From: Acarospora socialis
Lineage: Eukaryota; Ascomycota; Lecanoromycetes; Acarosporales; Acarosporaceae
Length of the DNA stretch: 64,000 nucleotides
Direction: 5' to 3'
Assembly (NCBI GenBank): GCA_025617375.2
Contig: JAMYGW020000004.1
Location: 992,001-1,056,000 of the forward strand
The notes below the pieces were generated by a model that saw nothing but the letters and a program-made list of their open reading frames with translations, was not told the DNA's origin and did no database searches. A program made the position numbers and the translations under genes. Below, piece after piece: positions 1 through 12,080 of this stretch (the stretch's first letter is position 1; the number at the start of each line of letters is the position of its first letter).

Positions 1-444
1 AGTAAACGTTCTGTTCCGGAGGTCGAATCTCATGTCCAGGCTGGAGAGCTATGTCGACGTTCTCATAATCGAGAGTGTAGAGGTAGGTGATCATCCGTGA
101 GACCAGATAGGGATCATCTTCCTTCAATTCAACCACGTTCGTCTCAGCCTCCTGTAGAACGATCAGCTATTTGAGGCAATCAGATCACCAGCTTCCAGAA
201 GGCAGTACTTTGAAGCCCCCTTTGCAGGCTGCACGGAAGAAGTCCGATCGAGGACACATGATAGCGCCATGTACGTCGAATCTTTGGCCGCCGCATACAA
301 CGGTAAGGTCGGAATGGGCTTTGGATTGCAGTAGACTGAGTGCCTCGTTAATGAGATATGATACCTTCAGAATGAGGTTACAAACCTTTGTAAGGATTGA
401 ACGAGCTCTTCACGAGCGTAATCTCGCTTTTCGACCTTTGACAT
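1..444 (-). CDS. BTB/POZ domain protein (3' end outside window)
   Basis: Spliced on the minus strand as 444-386, 335-209 and 151-<1; both introns are GT-AG and the frame closes across them. The product starts MSKVEKRDYAREELVQSL and then gives a BTB core: SDLTVVCGGQRFDVHGAI, the CPRSDFFRAAC segment, and the EAETNVVELKEDDPYLVSRM helix with the YLYTLDYEN strand. This is the short N-terminal BTB type very common in filamentous ascomycetes. BTB folds mediate protein dimerisation and, in some families, cullin-3 adaptor function; the specific partner cannot be inferred. The C-terminal half lies left of the window, so the full length is unknown. The start is the only upstream in-frame ATG and sits 19 codons before the first intron. 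Confidence 0.85.
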
Positions 445-1167
445 GATGATTGATATCCACTGCTATCGAAGGTGAAGCTGTTGTAGATGGTAATCTCCTA
501 GATGGAAACGGCGTGATTTTGAGAGCGATGAGTAAATGAGACTTGGAGGTGTTACCAGCATATAGAAGATCAAAGGTTCAGATGTAAGCCCTAAGTGACT
601 TTGTACCTCGCTAATGACCCAATCTACAGGGCAGCCGTTCGAGTAACATTCATACCGATGGTCAATGCTGCGATTATTGCAGAACAGTGGATGTGAGAGA
701 TTCTTGACTGAGTCTTCGATGTAGCACAGATGATGCTTAACAAATAGGAATGGTGCTCACGATACGTTTCATCGTACACAATGGAGCCAGTAAGCCTCTA
801 GTAAATTGGAAAATGAGCAACATCATGCCGACGACTGAATCTGCTTTCAAGCGCGTGTAAGCCTCGAGGGCAAGATGCGAAGCAGTATATATCGGCCCCA
901 GCAGCGAAGCCTTCGCCGCCAACATGAAGTGTGAACAATGGTACGTGTTGACCCACAGTCGAGGGAAACGCCTGCACTCAAGGGAAATGCATGTCCGAGA
1001 GGAACCAGCCTGGGCCTGGGCCCGAGCCCGAGCCCGAGCCTGAGCCTGAGCCCAACGTCTCCACACCCCGCCCCGGTTCCGCCTCAACGCCAGCTTTTGC
1101 GACCTTTTTCCCACGAGACTGTCAGATCATGCCATAGAAGCCTAAGAAACAATGGAGCGGCGCGAGT
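445..1167. other. Intergenic: 3' flank of the Myb-like gene and 5' flank of the BTB gene
   Basis: No gene seen. It contains a GAGCC(C/T) hexanucleotide run at about 1009-1053 that gives Ala/Arg-rich artefact frames on the minus strand. Confidence 0.5.
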
Positions 1168-2129
1168 CTATACTTTGCCGCCGAAATGTTCCCTCGCATA
1201 CTGCTCGCATGCCTGTTGGAACGGTCAAATCACGGCGACGACGGTAGGTCGCACGCGGCACGCACGCCCGAGACGGAATCGTACCTTAGCAGGTTTTCCC
1301 ACTTTCTGCCCAATCACCTTCCATTTGCTGGCCTCGTATTCTTTGATGGCCGCCAACAAGGCTGCGCTCTGCGGTATATTCAGTGAACTTCCCATGACGC
1401 CACCATGACGGCTTGGAGTGTGCGCCGGGCGTACCTCGTCCTCGGCGAATTCGGCGTAGTGCATGTCCTATATATCCACATGAGCGCGTGTACCTCCAAC
1501 CGACGTGGCGACGGGAACCTCTACCTTGTACCAATGCTTTTTCACACTACCTTCGGTTCTCGTCGGAAATGTCTATCACCCAGCCATCTCCGTCAGCGCA
1601 AACGATCCCAAGCCTCCCATGTCCAGCTGCGCGCGCGGTTGTGATCTGATCCCACCTTGGCGATCTCACTCCAACTACTACCGGCATCCCTCATGGTCTT
1701 CAGTCTCTGCTCTTCGGCGGGGCTCCATGGTGTGTTTGTCCGACTCTTTTTCGCCGATTGTGTCGCGGGCGGGGGTTCGGCCGGTGCTCCCATGACATCG
1801 CCTAAGCCGCCGGGGTCGGGGTATGCGGATGAGGCGGATGCCGGGGGAGGCGCGAAAGGATTGTTCAGGTCGGAGACTTTCCGCTTGCGCGTGCTTTGTT
1901 GAGGAGGAGGAATGTTGGGTGGGAGGTAGGCGCCATAAGAGCCTTCGGGTGGACCGGTCGTGGGGTTGCCGGCGAGGACGAAGGGTGGTGGTGGCGGTAC
2001 GGTGGTCGAGGGCGTGATCTTGAGATTGCGCTTAGAAGTCGGTGAGGATCTGGGGTAGGGTAAACAGCGTGTGTTGGTAAGCTCTGGGTAGCTGTATGCG
2101 ACAAAGTCGCTGGAAGTTCCTCGACGCAT
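1168..2129 (-). CDS. Myb/SANT-like DNA-binding protein
   Basis: Five exons on the minus strand: 2129-1656, 1572-1525, 1467-1435, 1368-1285 and 1212-1168, all GT-AG, total 227 aa. Exon 1 encodes a Pro/Ser-rich, low-complexity N-terminus with a basic TRKRK patch, followed by the first SANT helix region (PWSPAEEQRLKTMRDAGSSW, then SEIAK). The short exon 2 completes it (TFPTRTEGSVKKHWYK). Exons 3-5 give a second repeat: DMHYAEFAEDE, then AAIKEYEASKWKVIGQKVG, then the conserved ending ACEQYAREHF. Two tandem Myb-like units with the Trp and 'GQKVGKPAKACEQYA' signature match a conserved Pezizomycotina family of predicted nuclear proteins with no assigned function. Exons of 48 and 33 nt are small but each is required to restore conserved sequence. 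The ATG at 2129 is the first in frame; an additional upstream exon cannot be excluded. Confidence 0.82.
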
Positions 2130-5100
2130 GAATGGAAAGAGGTAAAGGTACAGGCGGCAGGACGGTACTTTATGGACGACGTGTAATTACGAGGAACATA
2201 AGGCGAAGGGAAAGGTAAAAGGTACAATCAGCCAAGAGTAAGCAGACTAGGGTTCCAGGTCGATATGCGAATCAGGATGAAGAACTGGGCATTGGGGAAG
2301 TGAGAGATTAGGTATGGTAGTAAGAGTACAGTAACTCACGACATGGCGGTGATGGCGGTGGTAGTGGCCGGACTCAGTGGCAGAAATTGTGAGGAGGCTT
2401 GGCAACGCTTGCATCATTCGAGGCAAGGCCACTCTCCTCCTCCACGGCAATGTTAATGAGATTGAAGAGGATCACACTCTGGAGTTGTGAGTGAATGGGA
2501 ACCACTAGGTATGGCAGTGACATGAATTTCTTCAAAGAAGTCAGTAATAGTAGTTAGGGTAGCAATAAAGTAGGTAGTAAGACGGCGTTGATCAATTTGG
2601 ATTCGCCCATCTGCCTTAGTGGTGATGACCTAGGTATTTGTCCCAGTACGAGTACTCGTACTTGCCTACCTTACCTTTGCCTTTTCCTTTACTCTACCTA
2701 TACTCATACACTTACACAAATACAGGATACAAGATACAGGATACAGGGGATGCGTCAACCTATCCACTTTCGAAGAGGGGTGGGTTTTTGGGGGCAGAGC
2801 ACTTATGGCGACGAATGAGAAAGGTCATTGTGGTCGAAGGTATGAGGTACGAGGTCGAGTACGAAGTGGTAAGGTACTGTACCGTAGCCTCGTAGCCTTC
2901 TGCGATGGGATGACTTCGCCCATGTTCGAAAAGTAAGGTGGGATGTACGAGTATCACTACGGTTGTTTTGGGAAGAGGAGAAAAGTCAAGGTAGGTATTG
3001 GCAGCTCGAACAGGTACCTACCTAACCATTTGAATTTGTATCTGCATTTGTAGTTGTATTTGTACTGCACGAGTCTTTCTCCGTCCTGGTACTCGAGTAC
3101 GTTTGCCTTCCCTAAAATGCGGGGAAACAGGTCGCTGCCTTGGTCTCGTCCTCGTCCTCGACCTCGACCTCGTACACAGCAAGGTAAGGTAAGGTAAGGT
3201 AAGGTAGGTACTCTACCTCAAACTAAGTCTGTATCTCAGATGCAGCTTCATACACGACAAGTTCAAGGTAACTGAAAGAAGTTAAGGGCAGACAATGGAT
3301 CGCCGCAGTCCGTTCACGCTGATGGGGGATGGCTTGATCACGAGACACTGCCATGCCCCATACCTTATGGTAGCCCCGACATTGCATGTTTACAACCTTC
3401 CTTCTGACTCTACCTTATGTGAAGCATAGATGGTATTATCATTGTCGCGTGTGCCTCAATTTGAAATCAATATCATTCATCATCACCGCATAATGTTGAG
3501 ATTGTCACTCTATGATCATGGTCGAGTGAACGGTCATATCACTCTGGCATTGAACACAACAATCGAAAAGAGAGAACGAACGATAGGTTGAAGGTAAGTT
3601 ACCTTGATGTACCTAATTTCGCTCATGCCATGCATGTCGGCATCCCGTCCTCGCACCTCACTCAGCCTGGACCCTCTACTTTGTACCTACCTACCGTACA
3701 ATAGGTAGAGCAACGACGAAACAGGTACGAGTACGCATACTATATTACCTAGGTACATTATCTTCCCTCCCTGATTCGTGCATTGCGTGCTGCAAAGCCC
3801 TCGCCTCTCTCCCACATGTTTTGTGAGATCTCACATAAGGTCCATGTAATGCGTCTGGACGGCTGCAGTTACACGGACTGTGTACTCGTACTCGTACTCA
3901 ACCTACCTGTGCTGGAGCGTCGATTGCTTACCACGGCACCCGATCAGCCAACCCGCGGCTGACTGCTTTGACTGGTCCACGCGGATTTCATGCGGATCGG
4001 CAATCAAGAGCTTCCCTGAGACGATCTCGGTTGCATCCTCGACTACTGCTGTTCGTAGCTTCGTACTTTGTTCGGTCGTTGTTCTTTGCTAAGGTACTAC
4101 CTACTTTGTACCTTAGGTATGAAGTACTATACCGGTACCTTTGCGTCTTTGCGTTTGGGTTGGACTAAATTGTCTTGCAGCAGCCGGCGGGTCCAGCGTA
4201 GGGCTGGTGGAATAATGCTGCTATCTCCGTACCCACTTGAAAGCCATGTCCTGGTTGGATCAGTCCCGCTCTCTTCCGTACACTGCATACACATACACAT
4301 ACACATATAGCCTTCACAAGGGTTTTGATTGCTGGGCGCGATCTTCGGGTCGTCGAGGGGCTGCCTTCTTCTCGTGCCGTCTCCGCTTGTTTCACATCTC
4401 GAGCGTACTCCCACCTTAGGAGAACACTTTCAAAACCACGTCTATTCTGTCTACTTTGGGTTACCTGGCTGTGTTATAGTGCATAATCCACTGACAATCT
4501 TCATTCATTTCACCTCTACTTCTTCGCTTGATGACTGCTTACTTCGTACAATATTGTTTCCAATATGCCGTCGTTGTCAAACTGTTAGCGCTGCTTCCGT
4601 GGCCGCTATCTCTCGTTTTCTTGACTCTTAGCGTTGGAGATCTGATACAAATCGCTTCACACTCTATTTACCCTACTGATCATTGCATCAGACAAGATCA
4701 GCATACTTAGGATGCTCCTACAAGATTTACTATTTCCATACATGGCCTCGGCCTTCTCCAACAGGCGCTGGTCGAAGGAGTTTATGCAAAGGGAAGGCTC
4801 CTCGTTCAGGCAGCTGGATAACACTGTTTGGGTTTTGCCGGTGAATTTGGTATCTTTCCCACGCATCCAACATGCCTGATTGAAGTCAAGTCAGCGTCTG
4901 GTCGAGTACGATCGAGCGTTTGCATGGGTTGAATTCCTTCATGTGCGCTGCAAGGCATCTTAGCTTCGAAACATAAGGTACTCGACATCAGCGTTCCGCA
5001 AATCAAACGATCATGCAACGCGACGGGATGGCAACGCCCACACCCTTATATAATCCCAGCTCGGCCCCATTCTCTTGCTTGCTCATCTTCTTGGGTGCGG

Positions 5101-5376
5101 GCATCTGAGTTCCTACGTTCCTTCAAGGCTCCATCCTCTCCCGTCTGCACACAACGGCTGGGCTGCTTGTACATTCGTTTCCGTTTCGCACTGGGATCTT
5201 GACGATCACCGCTTTCTCTTTTTAATTGCATTACACGATCGCTTCTGTACAATATCACCGCTGCTTGATACGACCAACTTCATACCTATCACTAAAGTCT
5301 TCATTTCTGTGAGACGGCATACTGGAGCGCTCATTCCCAACACTTGCAAACCACGTCAATATAGGTGCTGCCCACC
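2130..5376. other. 3.2 kb gene-free stretch rich in TACC/GGTA and GTACGAG motifs
   Basis: No convincing coding frame on either strand. It is dense in short repeats: (GGTAA)n at 3181-3210, GTACTCGTACTCGTACTC near 3879-3899, ACAGGATACA repeats near 2720-2745 and many CCTACCTA / TAGGTA words. It is presumably the regulatory and 5' transcribed region of the gene starting at 5377. Confidence 0.5.
5047..5054 (+). promoter_or_regulatory. Possible TATA box of the Myb-like gene at 5377
   Basis: TATATAAT stands alone in a GC-balanced context 323 bp before the ATG at 5377, followed by pyrimidine-rich sequence. This is a position-based guess; no transcription start is known. Confidence 0.3.
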
Positions 5377-6388
5377 ATGTCTCCGGTAGACTTATCCAGC
5401 AGACCTTCCCTCTCTATGATGGAAACGAACAAAACATCGATGCCACGGAAGCACATTGACCGTTATCAACGCAGTTTCCGCAAGCATCAGAAATCGACGT
5501 CGACCGGCGGGGGACGCGCTTGGTCCGAAGAAGAGGTCAGCCCTTGGTGCCGGTGCCAGTGACGTTGCTGGCCTTGATCAGCTAATATGCAGACAGGAGA
5601 TGTACCTGATCGAACAGCGTCTCCGCAAGGTGCCTTACAAAGTCATCGCTGCTCACCTACACAAAACCGATCTGGCCTGTCGCCTACATTACCATCAGCT
5701 CGGGAACCCGAGCAGTGGACACGAGCGCACGCTCTCGGTATCATCCTCCAGCGTGGCGAGTCAGTCCTCTGGTGCGACTCACCTACCGTCAACGTCAACA
5801 ATGAGATGGGACTCTTCTCCGGGCAGCACATCCGACCATTTTGGGCGTGCCAGGTCCACAAGCATCGAGATAGCCTCGACTATCGCTTCTCCTCCACATC
5901 CCCATGTCACCCTCCTCCCTAAACCTGATTCATCTCCCAATCAGCGGTGGAACTCTCTTCATCTGGATACCACGAACCTGTCTGCCTACCAGCAACATGC
6001 CACGTCGAAAATTGACGAGGTTCGCCTCCGACAAGCCTATGATTCCGTTTACCCGCAGTTCTGGGCTCTCGTTGCCGCCGATTATGGTTCAGGTGTTGCT
6101 CCTGCGGCGCTGCAGAAAGCCTGGTGCAACGTGACATCTACCGTCACGGGGAGTGATCCCCTTCCCACTCCTTGCGTCAGCCCTCATAGTGACACCGCCG
6201 CGCCTTCGGTGCTTGGACACCCGTCCAGCGAACCGAAGAAGCATGATTGTCCCAGCCGGTTCCATGCCATCAACGCGGTTCCTACGGCTTACCCCGTAGC
6301 GATTACAGCGGAGAAGAGCAGCTTTGCCATCGCGTCGCTCCTGACGGAGGAGAAAGAAGTACGAAACCCGATGAGGGTGGGGAGTTAG
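5377..6388 (+). CDS. Myb-like (SANT-type) fungal regulatory protein
   Basis: Two exons, 5377-5535 and 5597-6388, joined by a 61 nt GT-AG intron, total 316 aa. The intron lies inside the DNA-binding-like motif, and splicing joins GGGRAWSEEE to EMYLIEQRLRKVPYKVIAAH, followed by LHKTDLACRLHYHQL. That is a single helix-turn-helix of Myb/SANT character with the 'KTDLACRLHYHQL' signature seen in many filamentous ascomycete proteins. A second conserved block near residues 195-240 (SKIDEVRLRQAYDSVYPQFW, then ALVAADYGSG) is linked by Ser/Thr/Pro-rich spacer. It is probably nuclear. The specific target genes are unknown. The chosen ATG has an A at -3 (CACCATG) and lies 12 nt downstream of a non-consensus TTG-type opening of the frame. 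Confidence 0.8.
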
Positions 6389-7481
6389 GGACCTGCTACG
6401 ACTTCTTTGTCCGCTCTACCCATCTGTACACTAGCAAACCGGGGACAATAGGGTTTGAAAGAACTGTACGGTCCTCCTTCCTTATTGGAATAGTTTGTCG
6501 TGTTAGTGCACTAATCAGCATCGGATCGGGTGGCCAATCCTTCAACTTTAAATGTCTCCCGTCCACAGAGAAGCAGGCAGATTGGAAGATCCCATTAAGC
6601 GGAACCAAACCCGCCACCTTGGGTTTCATGCACCCCGGAATGGCAGCTGGGAACGCTCGGGCCCAATCAGGGGAGGGTTTGCCACTCGCAGGTGATTGTA
6701 ACGTATCATTTCGTGGTGTTGGCAACGGTGTCCGTGATCCTCCACCAGTACACGTCCTGATACTGCGCATACTTTTACCCCAGACAATCCCCCAAACTTA
6801 CCAAGGGACGTACGAGTAGATCCGGAAATTTCCTGGGTTATAGGCCGCTATGCCGAAGAGGGGATGCGCCACGCTACACTCCAGATGGTCCGAGCTTCTA
6901 AGCTTCCTTTTTGAGCCAGCTGTCACCTGCAAGCGATTGTTAGTCCAGTCACTTTTTCAAGATTATGATCAAAACAAACTACTCCGTAGAGTGCCCGCTT
7001 CTTCGGCATTATATCCTACGCGCTATCATCGTTGTTATTAGCTACACTGCAACCTCGCGGCGTAAAAACAACCTCATTATGACCAGCACTACGATGATCT
7101 GACAAGGGGGCATACCTATAGGTAAGGTAGTCGCCTTGAGTCTAACGCTGTATTTCTCCGCACCTGATAACAGCCGATAAGGTCGAAATTGAGAAGCTAT
7201 GGTTCGCTTTGGCGGTAAACATCCTGGCTGAATCTTCGATCGGCCATGCACCTCCTCGTGCTGTCAACAGTAATGTGCTTTAGTGAACACTGCCGCAGCC
7301 CTCTTGTATAAGATCTTCTTATTTCTCGTGTCTCATTTCTCTGTCGGTTGGGTTTCCTATCTTTGCCTACCCTTATAATACTCAATATAAGGCGCTTTGT
7401 ACGTCACATATAGCATTCATCATCTTCGTTAGACTGTTCAGATTGATACATCACCTCTAACTGACCTTCCCATTGGCCACA
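6389..7481. other. Intergenic between two plus-strand genes
   Basis: No gene seen. The last 110 bp before the MFS gene has TATA-like words (TATAATA and ATATAAGG near 7373-7391). Confidence 0.5.
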
Positions 7482-9252
7482 ATGGGGAACCCGAATGTGG
7501 ATATCGAAGATAAGAGGGTGGAGCTGGGTGACGTTGACGCCGCCCTCGAGTACCTCAATCATGAAAACACGACGTTGATGTCGGAGGTTGACGAGAAGAA
7601 GCTGGTGCGCAAGATCGACTGGATGATCGTGCCGTTGATGTGGTTATGTTACTGCTTGCAATATCTGGACAAGACCCTGAGTATGCTTCCTCTTCCATCC
7701 CATCGACCTGCCATAGCATATTCATATGGCAGTGACGCTAATACTTTGAAATGATGTTCCCAGTCAACTACGCCGCCGTCATGGGTCTTCTTACGGACAC
7801 GCACATCAACACCAACCAGTTCTCCGCTCTGGCCTTGGTGTTCTACGTCACATACCTCGTCTTCGAGATGCCGACAGGTTACTTGATGCAACGTCTTCCC
7901 ACGGCCAGATACTTGGGCGCCAACGTCATTCTATGGGGTGTCTGCGTGGCTGTTAATTGCGCGTGCAAGAATTTTGGCTCGTTGATCGCAGTACGAGTGC
8001 TGTTGGGTGTCTTTGAGTCGGCGGTTGCGCCAGCTCTGATTCTGATCACGACCATGTGGTATAAGCGGAGCGAACAGCCGGCGGTACGAGATCAATGCTT
8101 CCTCTATTGATCCCCATACACTGACGAATAACGTCAGAGAATCGGCCTCTGGTACATCGGCACAGGTTGTGGCGTGATAATGTAGGAGCCGTATCGAACT
8201 TGTTTCTTCGTATTTATGCTGATAGTCAATAGTGGTGCCCTCCTCTCTTTCGGATTCCAGCACTATTCGTCCAAGGTTTTCACCTCCTGGCAAATACTTT
8301 TCTTGATCATGGGCCTTGTCACCATCGTCGTTGGGATCTGCGTGGTGCTTTTCCTTCCCAACAACCCGATGAGCTCGCGCTTGACGCACGACGAGAAGAT
8401 CTGGGCAATCGAGAGATTGAGGGAGAATCAGACGGGTATTGAGAACAAGCATTTCAAGGTCAAACAGGCGTTGGAATGCTTGAAGGACCCGCATACGTGG
8501 TTACTGAGTCTGATTACAATCGCCATGAACGTGCCGAATGGAGCGATTAGCAGTTACCAAGCCACCATCATCAAAGGGTATGTCACCATTCTTTCTTGAA
8601 CCAGTTGTCGTTTTTTTTCTAACCGTTCATAGGTTTGGCTATACTTCCAAACAGACGGCGCTCCTTTCCATCCCCTCGGGCGCCATCGCCATCGTTTCCG
8701 TCATCGGCGCCACCTGGTCCGCCGGCCACTTCAACCAACGCGCCCTGTTCATCATCCTCCTCCTCACGCCCGGCATGATCGGTGGCTGCCTCATGGCCTT
8801 CCTCCCCGCACACGCCAAAGTTGGCAAGCTGATCGGCAACTACATGACCAACTGCATCGGCGCGGCCCTCCCGGTCATCTACTCGTGGGTGGCGGCCAAC
8901 TTCGCCGGCCACACGAAGAAAATCACCATGAACGCCGTGCTGCTGATGAGCTTCTGTCTCGGCAACATCATCGGCCCCGAAACGTTCCAGAACAAGGACG
9001 CGCCCGATTACATACCGGCCAAGATCGCCATCGTCGTGACGACGTTGATCGCGATGACGTTGGCCCTCGTGCTTCGAACCATGTATGCTTATGAGAACAA
9101 GAGGAGGGATCGCAAGGCTATCGGTCTTCAGCACCGGACCAATCAGGAATTCTTGGATCTGACGGACAGGGAGAACGGGGAGTTTAGGGTACGTTCTTTT
9201 TCTCCTTTCCTGCGCACGATCCCGACTAATGTCTGAACAGTACCGGCTGTAG
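7482..9252 (+). CDS. MFS transporter, anion:cation symporter (Dal5/Tna1-like) family
   Basis: Six exons: 7482-7680, 7764-8083, 8138-8181, 8233-8577, 8633-9188 and 9241-9252; all GT-AG, 491 aa. The cytoplasmic N-terminus is acidic and leads into KKLVRKIDWMIVPLMWLCY, the typical first helix of allantoate/nicotinate/pantothenate-type permeases (yeast Dal5, Tna1, Fen2). Then follow YLDKTLINYAAVMG, the VFEMPTGYLMQRLPTARYLG A-loop, GVFESAVAPALIL, and a long central loop with LPNNPMSSRLTHDEK. The second half has six hydrophobic segments and ends with the MYAYENKRRDRK tail. Length and motifs match the family (about 480-550 aa). The substrate cannot be told from sequence; a small organic anion or vitamin is the family norm. 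The third exon is only 44 nt, and the last encodes just YRL plus stop. Codons of the fifth exon are markedly C-ending. Confidence 0.9.
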
Positions 9253-10754
9253 AGGACCGACGCGGTAATGATCGCGCACGGCCAATCCTCTATGATCTAC
9301 CGTTTAGGGCTCGGAACTGGGACAGAAAACCAATTCTACTGTATAGGTATATAGCTCAATCGTCTCAAACCGTCGAGCTACCGTTTTCAAAACCCTCCAA
9401 ACCTTCCGTCCATATAATCCTGCTCACACTGCCCGTGAACGCCAACCCCACCCCCTCGCCACTCTTTCAACACAACCTAGACTCAAACGTCTCCCACCCG
9501 CACCGGCCCTTGCTTACCCATCCCACCGGACGTCCTCCTCACTGTACCCTATCTACCGCACATCTGTCTACCGAGCTCCACAGAGTGAGTCCATACCGTC
9601 GGTAGCCACACATCTTCCCTGACCCTAACCACGCCCATTCCATTTCATTCCATTCCATTCCAACCTTACCTGCCCAACTCCCAAAATAGCCTCACGCCCC
9701 GTCCCCTCCCATCGCCTAGCCTAGTCCTCGTACCTACGCTACCTATCCACACCTCACGTCACCTCACCTCACCTCACGTCAAACCAACCCAGTCCCGGAC
9801 TCGATACCTTTACCCTCAAGGTGGCTTAAACCCCCGACTGACGCCTAGGTACATAGGTTAAGGTAGGTAGAGCACATTTCCCTTCCCCCAACAGCCCATG
9901 TGGGATAATCAGTAGGCGTCGGAGGAGTGACAGCACATGCGATCGACTGATCGTGCGGTGCACGGTATGTAGGTCGATAAGGGAGCTTAATATGCTGCAC
10001 GTGGCGCGCGGGTGGGAAGGGAAGGGGAAGGGTTCCTCGGGATTCAATCGATTCACGTTCACTGAGACGGATTGTCGAGGTGTGTGTTGTGTCTGTGTCT
10101 GTGGGTGAGGCTGGTAGGGCTTTTTTCTGGGTTTGTAGGCGTATGATCGACGTTCGTGGATTGCGATACCTTACTTGAGTGTTTTAGGAGATGGATCCCT
10201 AGGTAGACGGATGTTTGATATGCGAACGGACCAAGGTCCCTTATGTACCGTGCTCGAGCGCGTCGGGTTTAAGGTACGGTATTGTTAGGGACCTTGGTGT
10301 TGGGACTGTTGGGCCTGGAGCAACTGTGATCTGGATTTGGTGTGGAATGGTGGATTGTGAAGGCCGTCAAGATTTCAGGATGCTTGCAGGGAGGGAGCAA
10401 GTGAGATGACGAGCAAGTAAGATGAGATGGAGGACGGGGTTGTAGATCGAGCGTTCCTGAACAAAGCGTTCGACGAGGCAAGGACTGGGATTGGGCGTAG
10501 GGAGGATTAGAGAACTGGGGTGGTTAGAGAAGGCCAGAGAACTGCATTGATCAAACAGCGAAGGGTCGCAAGATGTGTCTCAACCACATTGGGCATTATA
10601 CCCACCGTCACATTTCGCACTTTTCGACAGTCCTGAATATGGCGTGAGACCTCGATCTTGTATGTCCTGCTACACTAAGCGCAACAAGCTCAGAGAAAGC
10701 CCCATTTCACCGTGCACCGAAATGTTCCTCCATCACCACCATCGCCTCGTCAAT
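9253..10754. other. Intergenic with simple repeats
   Basis: No gene seen between the convergent MFS and RPS19 genes. It contains CATTC repeats at about 9637-9662, CACCT/CACGT repeats at 9752-9782 and several TAGGTA words near 9846-9870. Confidence 0.5.
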
Positions 10755-11656
10755 CTACTCATCATCATCCTCCGCATCGGCCTCGAGCGTCGTCTGCGCG
10801 ATACCTATTCCCATCCACTTATCAGCATCGTGCCCAACTCCATCAAAATCTCCCAACCCTCTCCTCACAAAAATCCAAACAAAAACTAGCCCCAGGAAAC
10901 TCACGGTCCAAATCCCGCTGCCCACTCTGCGTGATCCTCCTCCCGCCCTTATCCTCGTCCTGCTCCAGCACGCCGATCTTCTCCAGCGCCTGCATCACTT
11001 TCCGGTCGACGCTGCCGCTGGCGTCGACGTGGTGCGACGGCCGCGAGCCCCGGTTCTTCTGGCTGCCGTGCGCTTTGCGCAGTCGGCCCACCCCGACCGT
11101 TTTGCGCAGGTATACGTGTCGCGCGACGGACGCGGCGCGCGTGTAGAACCTAGTGAGGAAGCAAAGGGTGAGCGTCTGACATTGGGACTGGCAATCCGGT
11201 TTTGGTTTGTTGGGGGAGGTTGTGAGTGGCAGGCGAAGGGGAAAGGGGAGGTGTACCAGTCGATGGATTGCGGGGGGAGTTCTTTGGAGCTGGAAGTTTT
11301 GACCGTGTCGACCCAACCTGCAGTGTATCACCCGATTGTCAGTACGAAGCTCTGTCATGTCCCAGCTGACCGTTCCAGCTCGTTGCGGGGGAGGTCTTCT
11401 TTGGAGGGATAGACGGACCTGGAATCGGTAGTTTTCCCTGCCTCTTTAGGAATGCCGAGTATGCGTTGATGAATTTCTGAGCCTGTGCAGATGCGGAGCT
11501 GTCAGCTTCTGCGGTTGCCTCCATTTGCCAGTTCTAAATCCCCTCCTCTTGTTGCGCCGCTCGTCTGGCATGACTTCTGCACCCTGCGCGCCCTCGGTGC
11601 CTGGAGACGTTGCTTGCACTTACGTCAACATCGCGAACACTGACACCGCCGGCCAT
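10755..11656 (-). CDS. RPS19: 40S ribosomal protein S19 (eS19)
   Basis: Five exons on the minus strand: 11656-11624, 11482-11419, 11317-11257, 11149-10905 and 10804-10755, all GT-AG, giving 150 aa, the normal length for eS19. It starts MAGGVSVRDVDAQKFINAY and contains FLKRQGKLPIPGWVDTVKTS, ELPPQSIDWFYTRAASVARH, VYLRKTVGVGRLRKAHGSQK, NRGSRPSHHVDASGSVDRK and the C-terminal GRRITQSGQRDLDRIAQTTL, then an acidic tail. These are invariant eS19 signatures. The protein sits on the head of the small ribosomal subunit and is needed for 18S rRNA maturation. Introns at the extreme 5' end (after 11 codons) are usual for fungal ribosomal protein genes. Splice sites all restore conserved residues, so I consider the model firm. 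Confidence 0.97.
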
Positions 11657-12080
11657 GATTGTGATGGGGCCCCTCAGTCTGGGATTGTAGATGACGACTT
11701 TGAGGGATGTTTAAGGGAGTGTGATGCCGGCGATTTGGTCGTTGTGGTTTGGTATTCGCGATCTTCAATTTCGGGGATTACAGTCTGTGTGGGCGGCGGC
11801 TCGCTTAACCCGTTGTGGACTAGACCAGCCCTGAGTCTGCAATGCGACATCGTCGCTCACGAGTCCCCCATCTATGTTGCAACGTTTAGAGAAACAGACT
11901 TCAATTACATAAAAGAGCAGGCACTAATCTCTGAACTTCATTCCCCATCTAAGAATCTATTACAGTGACTTGAAAGGTTGCTGAGGCATAAATCGAACAT
12001 CGTAATCAACAAGCCCGCATTACCAACTCCGTATGCTCCAGCTTGTAAGGGATGATAAGATCTTGTACTCGTACAGATTC
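11657..12080. other. Intergenic: promoter side of RPS19
   Basis: No gene seen in 424 bp between two minus-strand genes. Confidence 0.5.

Noticed and set aside
171-446. 91-codon plus-strand frame at the left edge
   Set aside because: The opposite strand encodes a clear BTB/POZ domain across the same bases.
3181-3210. Telomere-like repeat
   Set aside because: The unit is GGTAA, not the fungal TTAGGG, and it is short and internal.
8619-9134. 171-codon minus-strand frame under the MFS transporter
   Set aside because: Antisense to the most biased exon; Asp/Gly/His-rich shadow sequence.
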